A stretch of DNA of 64,000 nucleotides from Triops longicaudatus. Taxonomy: Eukaryota > Arthropoda > Branchiopoda > Notostraca > Triopsidae. Below the pieces are notes generated by a model that saw only the letters and a program-made list of their open reading frames with translations, made no database searches and was not told the DNA's origin. The DNA lies in assembly GCA_022885665.1 (NCBI GenBank), contig JAGQDJ010000002.1:248001-312000 (forward strand). The letters run 5' to 3'. The translations under genes were made by a program, and so were the position numbers. Of the stretch, positions 14,746 through 29,300 are shown in pieces. Every line of letters begins with the position of its first letter. Position 1 is the stretch's first letter.

Positions 14746-17700
14746 CTTATTAACTTTTCAAGTGAATTCTTGAATACGGGTACTTTTTATTCGGGACACA
14801 CGGGATACAATCGTGCAATGTGACTTGTAAAAGAATAGGTTTAGTTCAATTCGGATCTTGACAGTTCAGTATTGGTATTTTGTTCAAAATGGAAACAAGT
14901 TTGCGTGACAAACTGAGTATGCAAAAAATTCTATCCAACTATCAAGCTGATTTTTTTATCTTGATTTTACTTTTGTCATGTATTGATTTCATAAGTTTGC
15001 TCCAATATTTATTTACCAAATAAAGGTCGAAAAAAGCTCATTTAAAACGGTTTACATAAGATTGTTTGCGCAATTCCGATTTCAGGAAAAATTACGCATT
15101 TTCTCCCTACTAAGTTTGAATTCTCCACAGTAACAAACTCTAGGCCAACTAATACGTGAGCCAGGATTATTTCCGCAGAAACTCAAAAGTCTTGTATCGA
15201 TTAACGAACTTATGTTAGCGGTCTTTGAACTCGTTCGGCTACTTGGAAACACGACTGTCTTTTGCTATCCCTTTACATATTTCTTCTCCTCAAATTCTTA
15301 TTTGCAACATGTTTCCATCCTTCAGTAAGCCGCGTTATGAAAATGAAAATCAATTAATATTACTTACACGTCAAGTGATTGACGCGATAAAGTAAACTTG
15401 TTCAGGAATGTTTGGGCTAATATACCCGCACCAGGGAGAAAAACGCGCGTAAATGTAAGTTATAACTTCTCGAAATCCGCTGACTCCAAGTTTTTTGATA
15501 CGGCCATTTCTGTCAGCTGTCAAAGCTTGCCAAGTAGTACATCACAAAAAAGGTTTTGTTCCTTTTTTTCATTATTACGCTACAAATCTTAAAAGCCAAA
15601 ATTTGTTGGCGTGCCATCACAACTTGCTCTAGCGGAGGGTCACAGGGCGTGGCTATGACATCACACGGTCACGTAGTTGCCTGCATTGCACTTTTGCCAT
15701 GCGGCTAGCCCCTCCTCCTTCCTAGTTCCCCGTTATCAAGGCCGCCGGCGTTATTTCTGTAATGATGCATTTCTGTTGAACGTAAATTCAACACTCAAGT
15801 TACATAAAACTTGTATGACGTAAAATCACAAATTAGTGCTGTGAAACTTATGCTAGCATACAGTTGTTATGAATGACCAGTACTAATACAGTGTTTCCTT
15901 CCCTATTACCACTGCTTTTGTCATAAAGTTTTATACGACTATAAAAACACATGAACGCTCTGTATGTTTCCGCTGTAACTTTCTGTTGCAGTGGTGGTAA
16001 AGTAATTAACAAATGGGTCTGTTCTTAAATGTTTTACTACATTACCGCCAAATTTGAGGCAAGGAGAGTGAAAGGAGGGTAACCTCTCGAAAACGTAAGT
16101 GGCAAGAAAGCTATTTGGCGTCTTCACATCCTCACTTAACTTTCGAGTAGGATTTTTAACGGTCTAAGTGGAGAAGAGGTCTTCGGTTCATGAAGAAAGA
16201 GAGTGAGGGATGGAAAACTATTCTGTTTTGCCCCTTAATGGTATTGCTGACAGCAGCATGTCGACCGTCCTTGGAATTCTTCCGCAGTACAGCGCTTTTC
16301 ACCTACCCTCTACCTCTCTTGTAAAGGCCAAAGAAGCTCCTTAATTCACTTTTCCGTTCGGCTTTGAACGCGTTAAAAGGAATCAGGAAATAATTGTGTG
16401 CCGAGTCACGGAAGATTTGCTGTGTGGGTTTCAAAGTAGCTGAGAAAAGGCTGAAGAACTAGAACTTCTTTACCCACACAAACAATTTCTTTTTATTTTC
16501 CGAAAAAAATTCGGCACCGTCTCATTGCAGATGCTTCGCTATGCTTGATGTAGAAAGAAAAAATAAGACCATGAGGCTTTAATTGTAATTCCACGGGAGT
16601 GACAGTTTGACTAACAAACAATGTTAATATTCGGTACTTCGTAAAAGAAACTTGCCCCGAATTCCTAAACATTTGTCAACCGTGCTCTTAGTCTCGGGAA
16701 CGCCCATAGATTACAGAAAAATTTGGAAAGAAAATTCTTGACGAAATTCCAACCTCAAGTTTAATATTCATTGTGGGGAGTCTTTTCCGTTATTCATATG
16801 CCGACACTTATCCAAAAACTCGTTTTGAAAGTGAAGAAAAAAGGAACAAAATAATCGAATGTTTTTTGCTGTCGTGTTCAAACGATATACATTTCTTCCG
16901 TTATTTCATTATTTAACACGCCAGGGTTCTCCAGGAACTGCAAGAATGGAAACGAAAAAAAAAGCTTGTTTTGGAGGAAATATGAATTGTTCTGTGAACA
17001 AAATAAAAACAGTGAGAATCATAAAGCAAGGACAAAGAGAAAGACACAGAAAGCAGTACATTGTGAGATTGTACTGTACGACACCTAATAGAAATAAAGC
17101 CATAAACAGCACTGAAAGTTAAGCTACGCACAACGCAAGCAGAAGAAGTTCCAAAGTTTGGTCATTGTCAGGCAGCTAATGGACATTGACGACCGAAAAT
17201 ACTTCAGATATCAGTCAAAGATTACTTTCTAGCAGAATTTAGCGTGCAGCAACGAAAAAATTAAGCATCAGTTGCTTAATGCTGGCTTATGAAAAAGTCA
17301 TAATCGATATTAACCCCAACGAATGAGAGTTGAAATCCTATTCTTAAGACTGCTGTCGAAGCTAGTTGGCCAATTATCCTATGCACCAGCTTTAAAGAGC
17401 GTCGGCACCTAGAATTCCAATGGCTTTTCCCGTTCCCTCCCCCGCGTTTCGCATTGAAGATGAGGGATAATGTGAAACGTGGGAATAGACTTAAGTGCTA
17501 ATCAACATAACGAGTTTTGATTTGCGATGGTTAGCAGCATTGAAAAGTCAAATAATTCTACCTATATTAAATTTCTTTCAGTGGGCTTATTTAAACACAA
17601 CGCGACATAGTGTCTTTCCAATGTGCTTAAGCAGATGTTTCAGCGCCAATTAAAATGAAACCATTTTTCAGCAAAGAAAATTGAAACTTAGATCCTGAAA

Positions 17701-20310
17701 AAATCATCTTGAACATTAATTTGAAATTCCGTAAAATTAAAAAAAAAACACTCAGTTATCAGACTCTTAGAAAATTCTTTATAGCCTAGTGTTTTTCAGC
17801 AACTGGAAATTTATTTTGGTTGTTTTGTCAGCCACTACTGACAAAAAATAGAAATATGTTGTACACACAAAAACAAAGTATTAACCTATGCAAGAAAATA
17901 AACAGTTCTGCTTGGGCAAGCTCAACATTGCTGCATGGCGTTCTGCAGATGTATTCCCGTACCGGATTGTGTAAGCTCGGTCAAACGGCAAGTATCACAA
18001 CGCTCCTAGGACAACTTCCTCTTGTACTATGCAAACTTCCACTTTCAAAAGTTTGGCTGTCCAGTTTTCCACAGACATCCTGTTTTTTCTTCGCCATTGT
18101 TTCACTATGTTTGGCTGGCTCTCTCCGGCTTTCAACATGAACCGACACCGAAGGGTTATGGGGTGTTTAGGAGTGTTTGAAGACAACAGTGATTGTCTAT
18201 GTCACGTTAGCATAATTCATGTCAGAAAAAAATGCTGGGTCCCTCGGAAGTGGTTTCACGTTCGGGTGGCTGGGTTTTACCGTCGAGTCTCCCATCTCTT
18301 GCTATGCAGAATCGGAGCGCTGCATTAAGTAAGGATTACTGTACACCACCGACGCTGTTGTCTATAACTTGGGCGAGGAAAGCCATTTGCATGACCGTTT
18401 TTCCCTTTTGCCCTGTCTCACTCTCTTCGTCGCTGGTTCTTTGTGCGCTCTTGCAATCCTGCTGTATCGTTTTTGTTTTCTGACACAACCACTGTCGACT
18501 GTGGGCAACACGACCCCGTGGCTGTTACTGTGGCGCTAGTAACACGCCTCCGAACGTGTGCCTGTTTCCCTGGTCCATTTCTCTTAAGTCCAAGCTCCCC
18601 AAGTTGTAAGAAAACTCGGAGCAAGTTTTTCAATGACTTTTACTCATATTTCGCCGACAAGAGTACCAATTTGTATGAGAGAGACGATGTGTTTTTGTCA
18701 GGGTAGATTATCCGAGGAAAGGAAAAAGAAAGGGCCAACAAGACAAGGCCAAGTTTTGTTGTCGTGTCTGCAAGTCAGTTAGTTCCTATTGCTGCTACCA
18801 GCATAGTCACTGGGGAGCCGCAAAATGTGGCCGCCCTGAAAATAGTGTTGGAGGTACTTTGCCTTCTTCCGAGCACTCTCCTCTCGTTTTTAACAACCTT
18901 GGCTGCCAAGCATTTCACGCCATGTTGTCTTGGCGATCTCATCGGATTCTGAATAGCTTGTCTTTTTACCTTGACTGGACAGTTGCATGCCTTTCTCCTT
19001 CTGTCTTGCTCTGGCCATTTCAGAACATGCTATTTCTTTAACCCGTCTCGCTCCTAATGCCACCTCAGAACTTCTTTGCCTTCAAAGACAAATTAGCACT
19101 CCCAAAGTACTTCACGGACACCTCTTTTCCTTTCAAATAAGAAATACTCCAAACTTTATCGTAAGAACTGTGGAATCCGCTTACGTGGCTAAACGTTTAG
19201 TGGAGACATACACTTATTGGGAACAGGTCTCCGTAAACCTTCAGGGTGGAGTACATTTCTCTTTTCACTCCATTTCAGATTTTTTCCTGAACTGAAGACG
19301 TCTTATACGAGTTTTTTTTTTTTATTGGAGTCACAGGGCAAAGATACCGGCAAATCTTAAGAAGAAATACCATAACTATAAACTGATACTTGTTTATAGA
19401 ATGTCTAAAATATTCATCTTCTCTTGGTATGATGCAATTAGGGGAATTTACTGTTGTAATGCATTGCTGAAGTTTAATAAATATGAGTGAGGCAACTCAC
19501 TTTTTTTATAAAAAAAAAAACACATTGTTCGACTGGTGGAAGCAAGATTGGATTCTCTTCCATAAGACAAAGCACTCAGTTTTGGCGATTTAATCAAACT
19601 GGTGGGGTCATACTCTCGCAATGTTTCCCTCGAACAAAAGCAACGAGTGACGTTGACGATAATACAACTGTTCAGCTGTCTTTAGAAGATTTGTTAGTGG
19701 AATTGTTATTAACTTCCAGTCAATTGACATATTGATCCATAAAGAACATGGACCGTACAGAACCTGTCAAAACCCCGATCCTGGGACAATGAATCCTGCG
19801 ATCGAAATGGGCGCTAGGCTAACGTAAACTATTCGCTTATTTTCGGGCGAGCTTCGTCGGAAGATACCAATAACCTATTCCAAGTAAGAGTGAACAAGTG
19901 CTTTGACTCACTAAGCAAGCTCCGAAATAATTTTCTATTTTCAACTTTATATTTTAATAATGTTTCGTTCCTGGGAAAGCGTTCAAGAAGACCTCGAATT
20001 CTGCACAGTGAATAATCGATTTAACGGACTAAGGAGTATGGCGTACCAGCTACTTCTGTTTGTCCTGCAAATCCCGTGATATGATTGATTTTGATTTCAG
20101 CGGACGAATAGGAGCTGGACAGTCCGTAACATCTGGTTCTCTTTACGTCATTCGTGTAGGTAATGCCAGTGCAGTTGAACTTTGATTTCTCAGAATAGCA
20201 GGCTGTAATTTTCTGTGTATTATTTTACAACATTTAAAAACTCATAAGTAAAGCTATATTTTTTACCAAGAGAAATGTAACAACTTAAATTTAAAAATAT
20301 GCAATTTTAT
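14746..20310. other. No supported gene
   Basis: AT-rich sequence with scattered short open frames on both strands. None has recognisable domains or convincing splice neighbours. The region at 17.8-19.3 kb is denser in open frames, but different frames overlap each other without one being favoured. Confidence 0.5.
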
Positions 20311-20393
20311 TGGACATTTGGGTTTCGCCTATGTTCACCATTACAGAATAAAAAACTCGCGGGAAGGGGTTGACCCCCCTAGCTAGGGGCTTG
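20311..20393. mobile_element. hAT-like element fragment, copy 3
   Basis: This fragment keeps the right half of the family: GGACATTTGGGT, CCATTACAGAATAAAAAA, CGCGGGA, a run of C, and a decayed GCTTGGG end. The left half is absent or unrecognisable. Similarity is judged by eye against copies 1 and 2. Confidence 0.45.
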
Positions 20394-23300
20394 GGTTCAG
20401 GAAATTTTGAAAAACAAAATAACTTGCCGTTCGCTCATAGTTTTCTGACCGTAAAGCTTGCAATCGTAACATCTAATGCATAACGTCAAGAATTTTGAAG
20501 GCAGTTTATTGGTTAGAAGAACACCTCATTTAAGCACTTTTGGGGAGCAAATCATTGGGGAGTCCTTCAAAGGATTTTTTTTAAAGAGAACTAAGTTCGT
20601 TATTTCAAACTGTGATGGAATTACGGTCCGTGAAAATTTTCCAAAATTATCCAGTGATTATTCCGAAAGTAAACGGTCGTTTTGACTTCTAGTTTAGTCA
20701 AAACGTGAGTTTAAAGTTGTTTCGATGCACGTGTAAAACTAATTTTAAAAATATTTCCCTATAAACAGAGAAATTTAAATCGCTTGGTACAAATTTAAGA
20801 AAAACATTGTGTAACATCTCTTAACAATGTGCTATAATAGCCACAAACATAATTTGCTCTAAAAGTTTAATAGTTTTGTTGAAAGCGCCTGAACCGTTGT
20901 ATACGGTATTTGATTTACAACTTAGGCGACCTATAGCCTTTAAGTGAAAATGCTATAAGTGCAATCGCTAGTCGCTATTAAGTTCGCGGGTAAGGACAAG
21001 CATTATGTTAGCAATTCAGTTCTTTGGGACAGAAATCTTACCGGAACCAAATTCGAAGAAACTTTAGTATATTAGCTTTTTTGGGTGGGCTTCTTTACCC
21101 AAATCCAAAATATTTGTACCCAATTTGGGTGTAATTTACTCGACGCTGACAAGTATTGCATTGAACGTTAAACAATCTTAATGAATGCTCTAAATCGTAA
21201 TTGAAAAAACTTTTGCCTTTACAGTGTGCTAATTAAGGCGTAAGGCTCCTTTGGCATGAAAATTAGCTTAGCTTTGTTTACACGGAGGCTACGAGCCTTA
21301 CCAAGTGTGACAGCGTGCTAAGTACTCCTTGGTGTTATGAGTACAGAATAAGTTACTCGCAAATTTCCACGAAGTTACAAATTAGTCTAAACACATTAAT
21401 TTACAGCCGCTCTTACTTTTCCCCACTTCTCACAACCAATTTGCACCCATAAAATGACCATTCATTTATACATCTCACCTTGAAATCTTGTATGCAGATT
21501 GAAGTATTGAAGTTGCGCAAGTTCAAAACATTGTCTTAATCAGATGACGCGAAATCGTTATAAGCCCCGATTAATGCTAATGTGTAAAATAATAACTGTT
21601 AGAACAAGAAAGCACAATACAAGTGTAATTAGTGTTCCTGAAGTCAGATGCTCGGTAACAGAATAACGATCAGTCAGCGAAATCGTAGGCAAGCGAAAAC
21701 GAGTCATTTAACGGGAAAACTTCTTAAGCTCCAAAAATTTTACGGCACAGATCCTTCAGCACCTGTACACGAAGATATTCACTTTCTACTCGAAACCAGA
21801 GACTTTGCATTTCTGGGTACTTTACGTTATATTTTAATAGGGGTAATTTTTTTAGTTTGTAATTAAAAAATTTCTACTTTTTTAGCAAAGAATATATAAT
21901 TAAAGAGGGAAGGAAGTGTCTCTTAATTGCTGCCCTGGTGTACGGACTATGTTGATCGCCGAGCAACCGAAGATTACTGTGCTTAATGTCATATCACATC
22001 ATATACACAATTTCTTCTTTTACCTTGTGTAAACATGACCTAGAATGAAAGCATATTGGCTGTCTCAACGACCTTACGCAGCTAACAGCCATATTTGTCC
22101 TCCCCGTGACTTAGTTTACTACCCTTCTTGTCGTACCTAAATGGACAGTTAACTAGGGGGCGAGGTTAACTTTGTATGTACCCTTAGAACAAGTGAAGCC
22201 CTCGTCCACCCTAGGATGCGGTGCAATAAATTTAATTTACTGTTGTATTTTTCAGGGAGGGTTACGTGTCTGCATCAGGGTACAGAAACCGTACTACCCC
22301 AAATTCACAAAATCAATTTTATCGCTGGTAGACGATCAGTTCGTACTACAAATACTGCTACTTGCCCATCACAAAGTTACCAGTCACAGGCATTGGCTTG
22401 GTTGGTCGATAGTGCCGTGCCCCAGGCAAGGATACAAGGTGCGGTGGGTCGGGTCGTTTCATTTCTCTTTCTCAAAACGACCAATCTGTCAATGTGCGTT
22501 TCATAGGACTTCTTAACGTTCCCGCAAAAAATACCGAACAGGTTTACGCGGTAGTATTTACGGGGGTGAACCCAAACTACTTGGAAAAGACTGTGTTATA
22601 GGGGAGGAGAACCCTACTGTGGAAACGATGAGATGAAATGGGACAGTGAAGCAATTGGAATCACTAACATTCTGTTCCCAATTTAGTAAAGGGCTGTGAG
22701 ACAAAAAATAGATGGGGCAACAATGTCTTCGGAGTGAGTCATGAAATTTTCTCCTTCGAGGGGAAGGGAATTGTGCTTTGCAGTAATTTTCTTTCTTTTT
22801 AGATATTTTGAAGGGGAAAAGGCTACTGTGGTGTTGAAGGTTAACAAAAAAGGTAGGAAACATCGGGAGTCTGAGGGGGTGAGAAAACTTACCCGCTGAG
22901 ACCAGTTTTCGCATCTAAGGCAGACGTAGGGTGCGAGCTATTTCTGCGGGTGTCCTTTTTAGGTTTCACAATGTTCCCCATCAGTTTCATCCATGATGAG
23001 TGTTGTCCCGGAGCCGAAGGACCCGTCCCCGGTCCCCCACCCATGCCCCCACTCTGCCACATTTTGGGTTACGTTATTGCTATTACTGCGGTAGTAATCT
23101 CCGTAAGAAGACGAACAATCACCCCGCTTTTTCAATTCAGCTACGAGCCATCCATCACTCCCAGAATAACCTTTTGCACTTTAGACCCTCGTTCGTCCCT
23201 CTTCTTCTCTCAATTACGTTTCACTCATTCGCCTTTATGTGTGTGTATGTCACTGAATCTTCCATTTTTCTACTGCGTGCTGCTACTTCCTCCACAACGA

Positions 23301-26300
23301 ACCAGCCAAAGGGGTTTCAATCACTTGTACCAACCCGCCCCCAATGGCGTGTGAGAAGAGTTCCGTAATGGGGTTAAGACGGATAATCACATGATGAGCG
23401 GCCTTTTTCCTCTTTCGCTATCACTTTCACAGTAGGGGAAACTCCATCAAGCGCACCAAGTAACTGTGTTACAAATCGCCGTGTCACAAAACACTTTCAT
23501 ATGTAATTGCCGCATAGCCAGCAACTTTTCTGACACCGTGAATGCAGGAGATGGATAGGCAGATAGATCTTAGCAAAAAGGAGAAGAAATAAGAAAAATA
23601 AATAAAGGCAGAACACCCAAAGACATAGGTGCTAGAGAGCGTAAAAAAACGGTCTCCTCGTTATTCCAATTAAGTTTAAACTATTTTTTTCAGGGTGTTC
23701 TGCTTCTTTTTTGTCTCCTGCAATGCACAGGGACCTTGCGTTGAAAGAACTTTTGAAGGTATTCTTGGCGTTCTAGTTAGAAGCCAAGAAAAAATTATTT
23801 CTGTAGAAAACCTAATGGATCCCAATTGTTCACCCAAGTGCGATGAATGAAGCCCATTCCTCTTGTTTGTCTAAGAATGTCGGGAATTACTGGAGAAGGA
23901 GAAAATTAGGGAAGAAAAGGGTTAAAGAATAGGGTTCATTGGTTCCCGACGAGCAGCGAGCTTAACTTTAGCTCTGCGGCTGAAGACTGCTCCCGAGGTC
24001 AATTGGCACGTTTTTGTGTAAGGGTGAATGAAAGGAATCTGCCCATCAGCGTTTGTTGCTGTAACCCCACGTTTTCACTCTGTACTCATGTAGGAGGGAT
24101 TGCTAGGTCCGATAACCGGCTAACGTTCAGTGGGCAGATGAATTTCAAGTCCCGCACATGTCTTGATGAAAGCTAGCCAGCACGCCATGGACCCATTAAG
24201 AGGAATCAAACTTGAATATACACGAAAAGGTTATCATAACACGTAGCCAAAAGCTTTTTCAGACACTCTTTATTCCATGTTTTGTCAAATTCGACTCCGA
24301 AACTTTCTTCCTCTGGCTTGCGTACGTTGCTCTGGTACCGCAGCACCTCTTTGCCCCGCGGGCAACTCCCCGAGGCGATCGAGTCCGAGGTAATGAGAAA
24401 GGGAAGCTAACAGAATCCCGAAAGTAAATGGAACTGTCGCTTACAACCAAACAGCAACACCCTGTCGCACTTTACGAGCCAATTAAGCAGCCCGCTTTGA
24501 TTAGTACTAGGAAACACAGCAGTGCAGTACTGGGAGATGAGACGAAACGTTAGGATACGGTACCAACTCCGGGCACAACCATACAACAGTACGAGCGTGT
24601 TGCTCCGGAGGAACTGGGAACAGTAGCGGCGTTGGCCCTGGGGCTACAAGGGGAGGGTGGAGGGAGTGCAGAGTGGCGTAAGATCGCCCGCCATCGCCAC
24701 CACCTTCCTCCATCTTCGTTTTTCTCCACCACCAGTCCACATTTTCACCGGGACAAGTTACGACTCGCTGCTTGCTATGCGCTTCAGTCTTTTGGTCACA
24801 TGGAGCTATTTTTGTATGCGTCTCCAAAGTAGAACATTTCTTCGGATAACGAACGCCAGCGTCAACCACTATGCTGGGGTCTCCTTTGTAAGGTCTCTTA
24901 AAGACGCACTCTAGGCGCTGATTAACCCATTATGAGAACAAATCCGAGGAGACATGATCGAAATGAGCGGTAAAAGCCCTTGCAATCTGCATATCGCGTA
25001 TCAAGCAGACAAATTTTCTTTGTTCTCGGCAAACGGACTCGGTGTCAGTTGTAACACGCTCGAAACCCTGAGATAAAGATTTTATTAGGGTCTCTGTCGC
25101 CCTAAACGCCTGGGGCTATGACCATAAAGAAACAGTCCTAAAGGACGCACGGAGGTTATTCCAAAACAACTAGAAATGTGAACAACTTCTTGTGTGATGT
25201 AGTTTATCCATACTCGTTCGTTTACAAGGATTGGATTCTCGGAGGCTACGAAGTGAGAGAGACCTGCCACAGCAAAAATCAGCACTGGGATACCTTCAAT
25301 TTCTCCACTGCACTGGCCCAGGGCTGCTAACCCATCTTGTGCGGAACAGTTACGTTCACATGGAAGCTGGAGAGCAACACATGCGCTGCCATAGTTCTCC
25401 CTGTTATCTCTAACAGCCTACAAGGTATAATAGACTCTTCGTCTTTACTTCTATTTGTATTCCTTCATCGTCGTGTTTGACGTTGATTCTCTCCCTTCTG
25501 TGTTCTCTTTTTGTTTATTGGCTCCGGTTAGAGGGATATGATGACGAAAAGAGGGTTGACTGCCTGAGGGGAAATGTTTGGGATGCCGTACCCGCCAGAG
25601 TCACATTCTTATGTACTTCGCTGAAATAAGAGTATAGATACCAGACCATTCATGTAACAATAACTATGGATACACTGCAAGACATAATTTAGAACATTTT
25701 CATTCCGTTTCTTGGCCTTGATTTACATTGGCTATTATTTTGAGAAAGTGGCTCCTTTTCGTAATTTCAAAGACGTTAGGAGGAATGTCCGTTTTATCCG
25801 ATAATCGATCAATCTGAATCATGTACGTTCATGTTACCCAGCTGTAATTTGAAACTGATGATGAAACGACCTTGTCAGATTGCAAGGGAAGCGGTCCACC
25901 AAATTTTATATCCACCCGTCTGATCGGCAAGGTGCTCATTATGACTGTTTGTCCGGATTTAACGGACCAAATGGCTGTAGTTTTCATTCATCTTTTAATC
26001 AGACAGCTTAAATGACGAGCATAAGCTTTAGCTAGATTTAATCAAGCCAAAGGTAGGGATGTCCGCTAGATGCGATATCGATTAACTGCGGTGAGGAGAT
26101 TAAAGTTTAAATAGATGCCATTGGCATTAAAGGTGTTGATACGCCATTTCTTAATTATCTTACTCCTAGAAGGCTCTATTTATGATCTTAGTGTTATTTG
26201 AAATAACTCAGAATTATTGTGTTAATGGTGGCGTTATGCAATGAAGACTTAAAGGACCCAGGAGCGAAAAGGACTCACGAAATGGTGTTCTTTAATATTC

Positions 26301-29300
26301 GATCTGAAATTCACACGGAATTAAGTTGAAGCTTTCCTGGTATGAGTTGCATAATATGAACTTAGAGAATCCTAGTTTATGAATACAGATCATGATGAGG
26401 ACCGTCGCAGTTGCCTACTGCGAACACCGTTTAACTTTTGTCTGTATAACTTTCTTGATTACTCCCTGTGGTACAAACCTTGACGTCATTTCTGCAGTAG
26501 TATCTTCTTTTTGTAGATTTTTTAATGTGATGGCAGTGCAGTGCAATAAAAGATGTAATGGACCCATTTTTTTCGTAGGACGAGTTAACAAGGGAAACTT
26601 CCTCAATTTAATGTACTGTACTTGCGAAAATGCATAACATTAAGCTAGTCTAGGTCGGCTGTAGCCGCGCTTTTCATTCGCTTCTGCCCAGTCCGGGGAA
26701 AAAAATAAAAGATGAAATCTGCAATTGCAGATCTGTTAAGCGCGTATTGAGTGGAAAAAGCTGGCTTGAAGAGTATCTGAGCATGCTTTTTGTGGCTCCG
26801 AACACACTGTCCGTAAGTTTCCATCAAGTGTCGTTAAGTTGACAGGTTCGGTCAGCGACAAAAGTCGTTTGGCTCCCAGCTCGATTCTGATTTTCCTTAC
26901 CACCTTTATTCCATACTACTTCAACAAAATCCCTGCCGAAAGGAAAAACATAATTTATGTCGAACCATCGATTTCTTTCCATATCTCTGCAAATTCCCCA
27001 GGCAAACTCTATCCCGTAAGCTAACCTTCGCTCTAACAGTGTCCTTTTTTGAGTTCAGAAAATATTTCACAAAAGCCCATTTGCAAGAGGTAATGAAGCA
27101 CAAGATAAGGTTGCATAGATTTCATACGTAAGATAACTTTTGTTTGTAAGTACGCGGTATTAGAGTCTCGGTTACCTAGTCATCCGTTACATTCCAAACT
27201 CGTCAAGTCTATAAAAATAGCTTTGTCCCCCTTCATACCCCTCGGGGGGGGGGGGGGACTTCCGAACGACAGTTTTTTTTTGCGCATGGGCACCGTTCGG
27301 TCCCTCTTTGCAGCGAAGTAAAATCGGAGAACAAATTTCGGAGAACAAAATGACACTTTTATTGAAAGATGGAACACAGGGATTGATTTTCGAACCTGGA
27401 TTGGATCCCGATGCTAAATAAAACTAATAGAGAAAGATAAAAGGGGAACAGATATAAGACACACACACGCATACAAGGAGCTTGGAACTATCAAAAGCAC
27501 AAGGTCCTATTTCTGTGTGAAAAGCTACACAGTTGTGTATCTCTTGGCTTATGTTGCTTACAGACAACCTTAAAAGAAAAGAACCAAGACTATAAAAAAA
27601 AAAGAAAAAAAGAAAAGGAGACCCCCTCCTTCGACCCCCTCCTCCCACTACCGGAGAAGACAAGCCAAGCCACTGTCTCGGTTACAATTCTTGTTTGGAC
27701 TGTATACAACATCTTTGACTTTTCCCCATAGCTTTTTGGCAGCACATGGTAGGAACTCTCGTGTGAACAAGGGAAGATAGACCCTGTGTGTCTCCGCGGA
27801 GGTTATCTAACCAACCTAGAAGTGTTGCCCTGGCCATGCTAACTTTTGGGGCTGGTAGTAGTACTAGAGGGTGGAGTTTGGCAATGGAAACTTGTTGCAA
27901 ACCACTCAGTCGTTCCTTTTTTATTTTCTGTCCCATTTCTTGTTGTATTCTTACTTAGTTTTTCCGTAAGTTGTCGCCTCCTGGGGTTAGGGAAAGACAA
28001 GACTAAAGATATCCCCGTGGCAGCTGGCGCTGCTTAGAAGCTTGGCACCGACGACGGGACACAGTTAAGTTACTGCTCTCAGACTCTTCTTTTTCGTTTG
28101 CCTTCCCTTGCGTGGAATACTACGGATAAGTTGAGCTAACGCGAAGAGATATTCTTCGTACTGTGCAAAGAAATAGAAAATAAATACAAGAACGAAAGCT
28201 TCGTTCGAGAGAAGGGAAATAAGAAACGTGGTTTGTCAAAAACAACAAGGATAGACAACGACAGGCCTAAGCTCAAAGCTGGTCTTCGTATCCCCAACTC
28301 CGCGGAGCTTAGAAAAACCAAATACGAATCATGTGAAGGAGAACAGGCTTCAAACGGCAGCATTTTGTGTTTCACGTAAAGGATCTTGACGTATTCAAAA
28401 GGGCGTGAAGCCCAATGGTAAAAACATGAAAAAGTTCGTTCGGAAATTAAGAACAGGGGCTTTCACGCAAAGAGTGAAATCTCTGGAGTGGAGACAGGTT
28501 TTTAGTTGTGCAGTTGGAATATCAAAGAAAAAGCTGTGCGGGAGCATTCGTCAAATTGAGTTACGCTAAATGAGAGCGTTACATTAACACAGGGTTTTGT
28601 TTTGTGCACGGATTAACCAAAATCCGTCGAATTAATATTTGAGGCGCAAGACACAGAAGTTGAAGATCGTATTAAATTACAAAGTTTCTGTTTGTCGCCT
28701 TTCATACAGTGCAAATACTACTGTTCAAATTGCACTCGTCACATTTGATCAGCTACATATACGTTTGGAAGAAAACTGCAAATGTAAGTGAACGAGCATA
28801 GAAGTTATAAGCTCCTTTTTTTAAATTTTCCTTAGTAAGAAGTAAATTAAACATGCGTTTCCACGAATTAACATATGTTTCCTGAGAAAATTTGCCAATA
28901 TGCTTTTTCTAATTAACTGGTAGACTTAAAATACCTGTGTGAAATTTTAACGGCATAAACATTATCAACAGTACATTTATTCTAAGACTGCTTTTACAGA
29001 AAACGGCCACGTTCCTGTAGAAACGTGCAACAACTGTAAGAGATTTGTATACCAATCATTCAACATCAACGAACCAAACTCGCTGCGCCGTGGTGGCAAA
29101 CTTGCTTTCATGCCTCAAGCAAAAATTCAAACTTTAGTCTTACCTTCCTAACGCTTATTTCGTAACTTACGATGTGATTTTTTAAATAAATGTATAAAAT
29201 TTTGAGATACTTGTAATAAGCATAACAACTGAACCAAGAAACCCTGGATTTGACAGTTCAATTAACGGGATGACATTTGCATATTTTTTCTGAGGAATGT

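Noticed and set aside
22172..23368. Cluster of open frames of 90-134 codons on both strands
   Set aside because: Different frames overlap without one standing out, and the translations are low-complexity or unlike any family. Local base composition explains them.
24507..24914. GC-rich patch with Gly/Pro-rich open frames on both strands
   Set aside because: The frames overlap on opposite strands and the translations look like composition artefacts; no convincing splice sites frame them.
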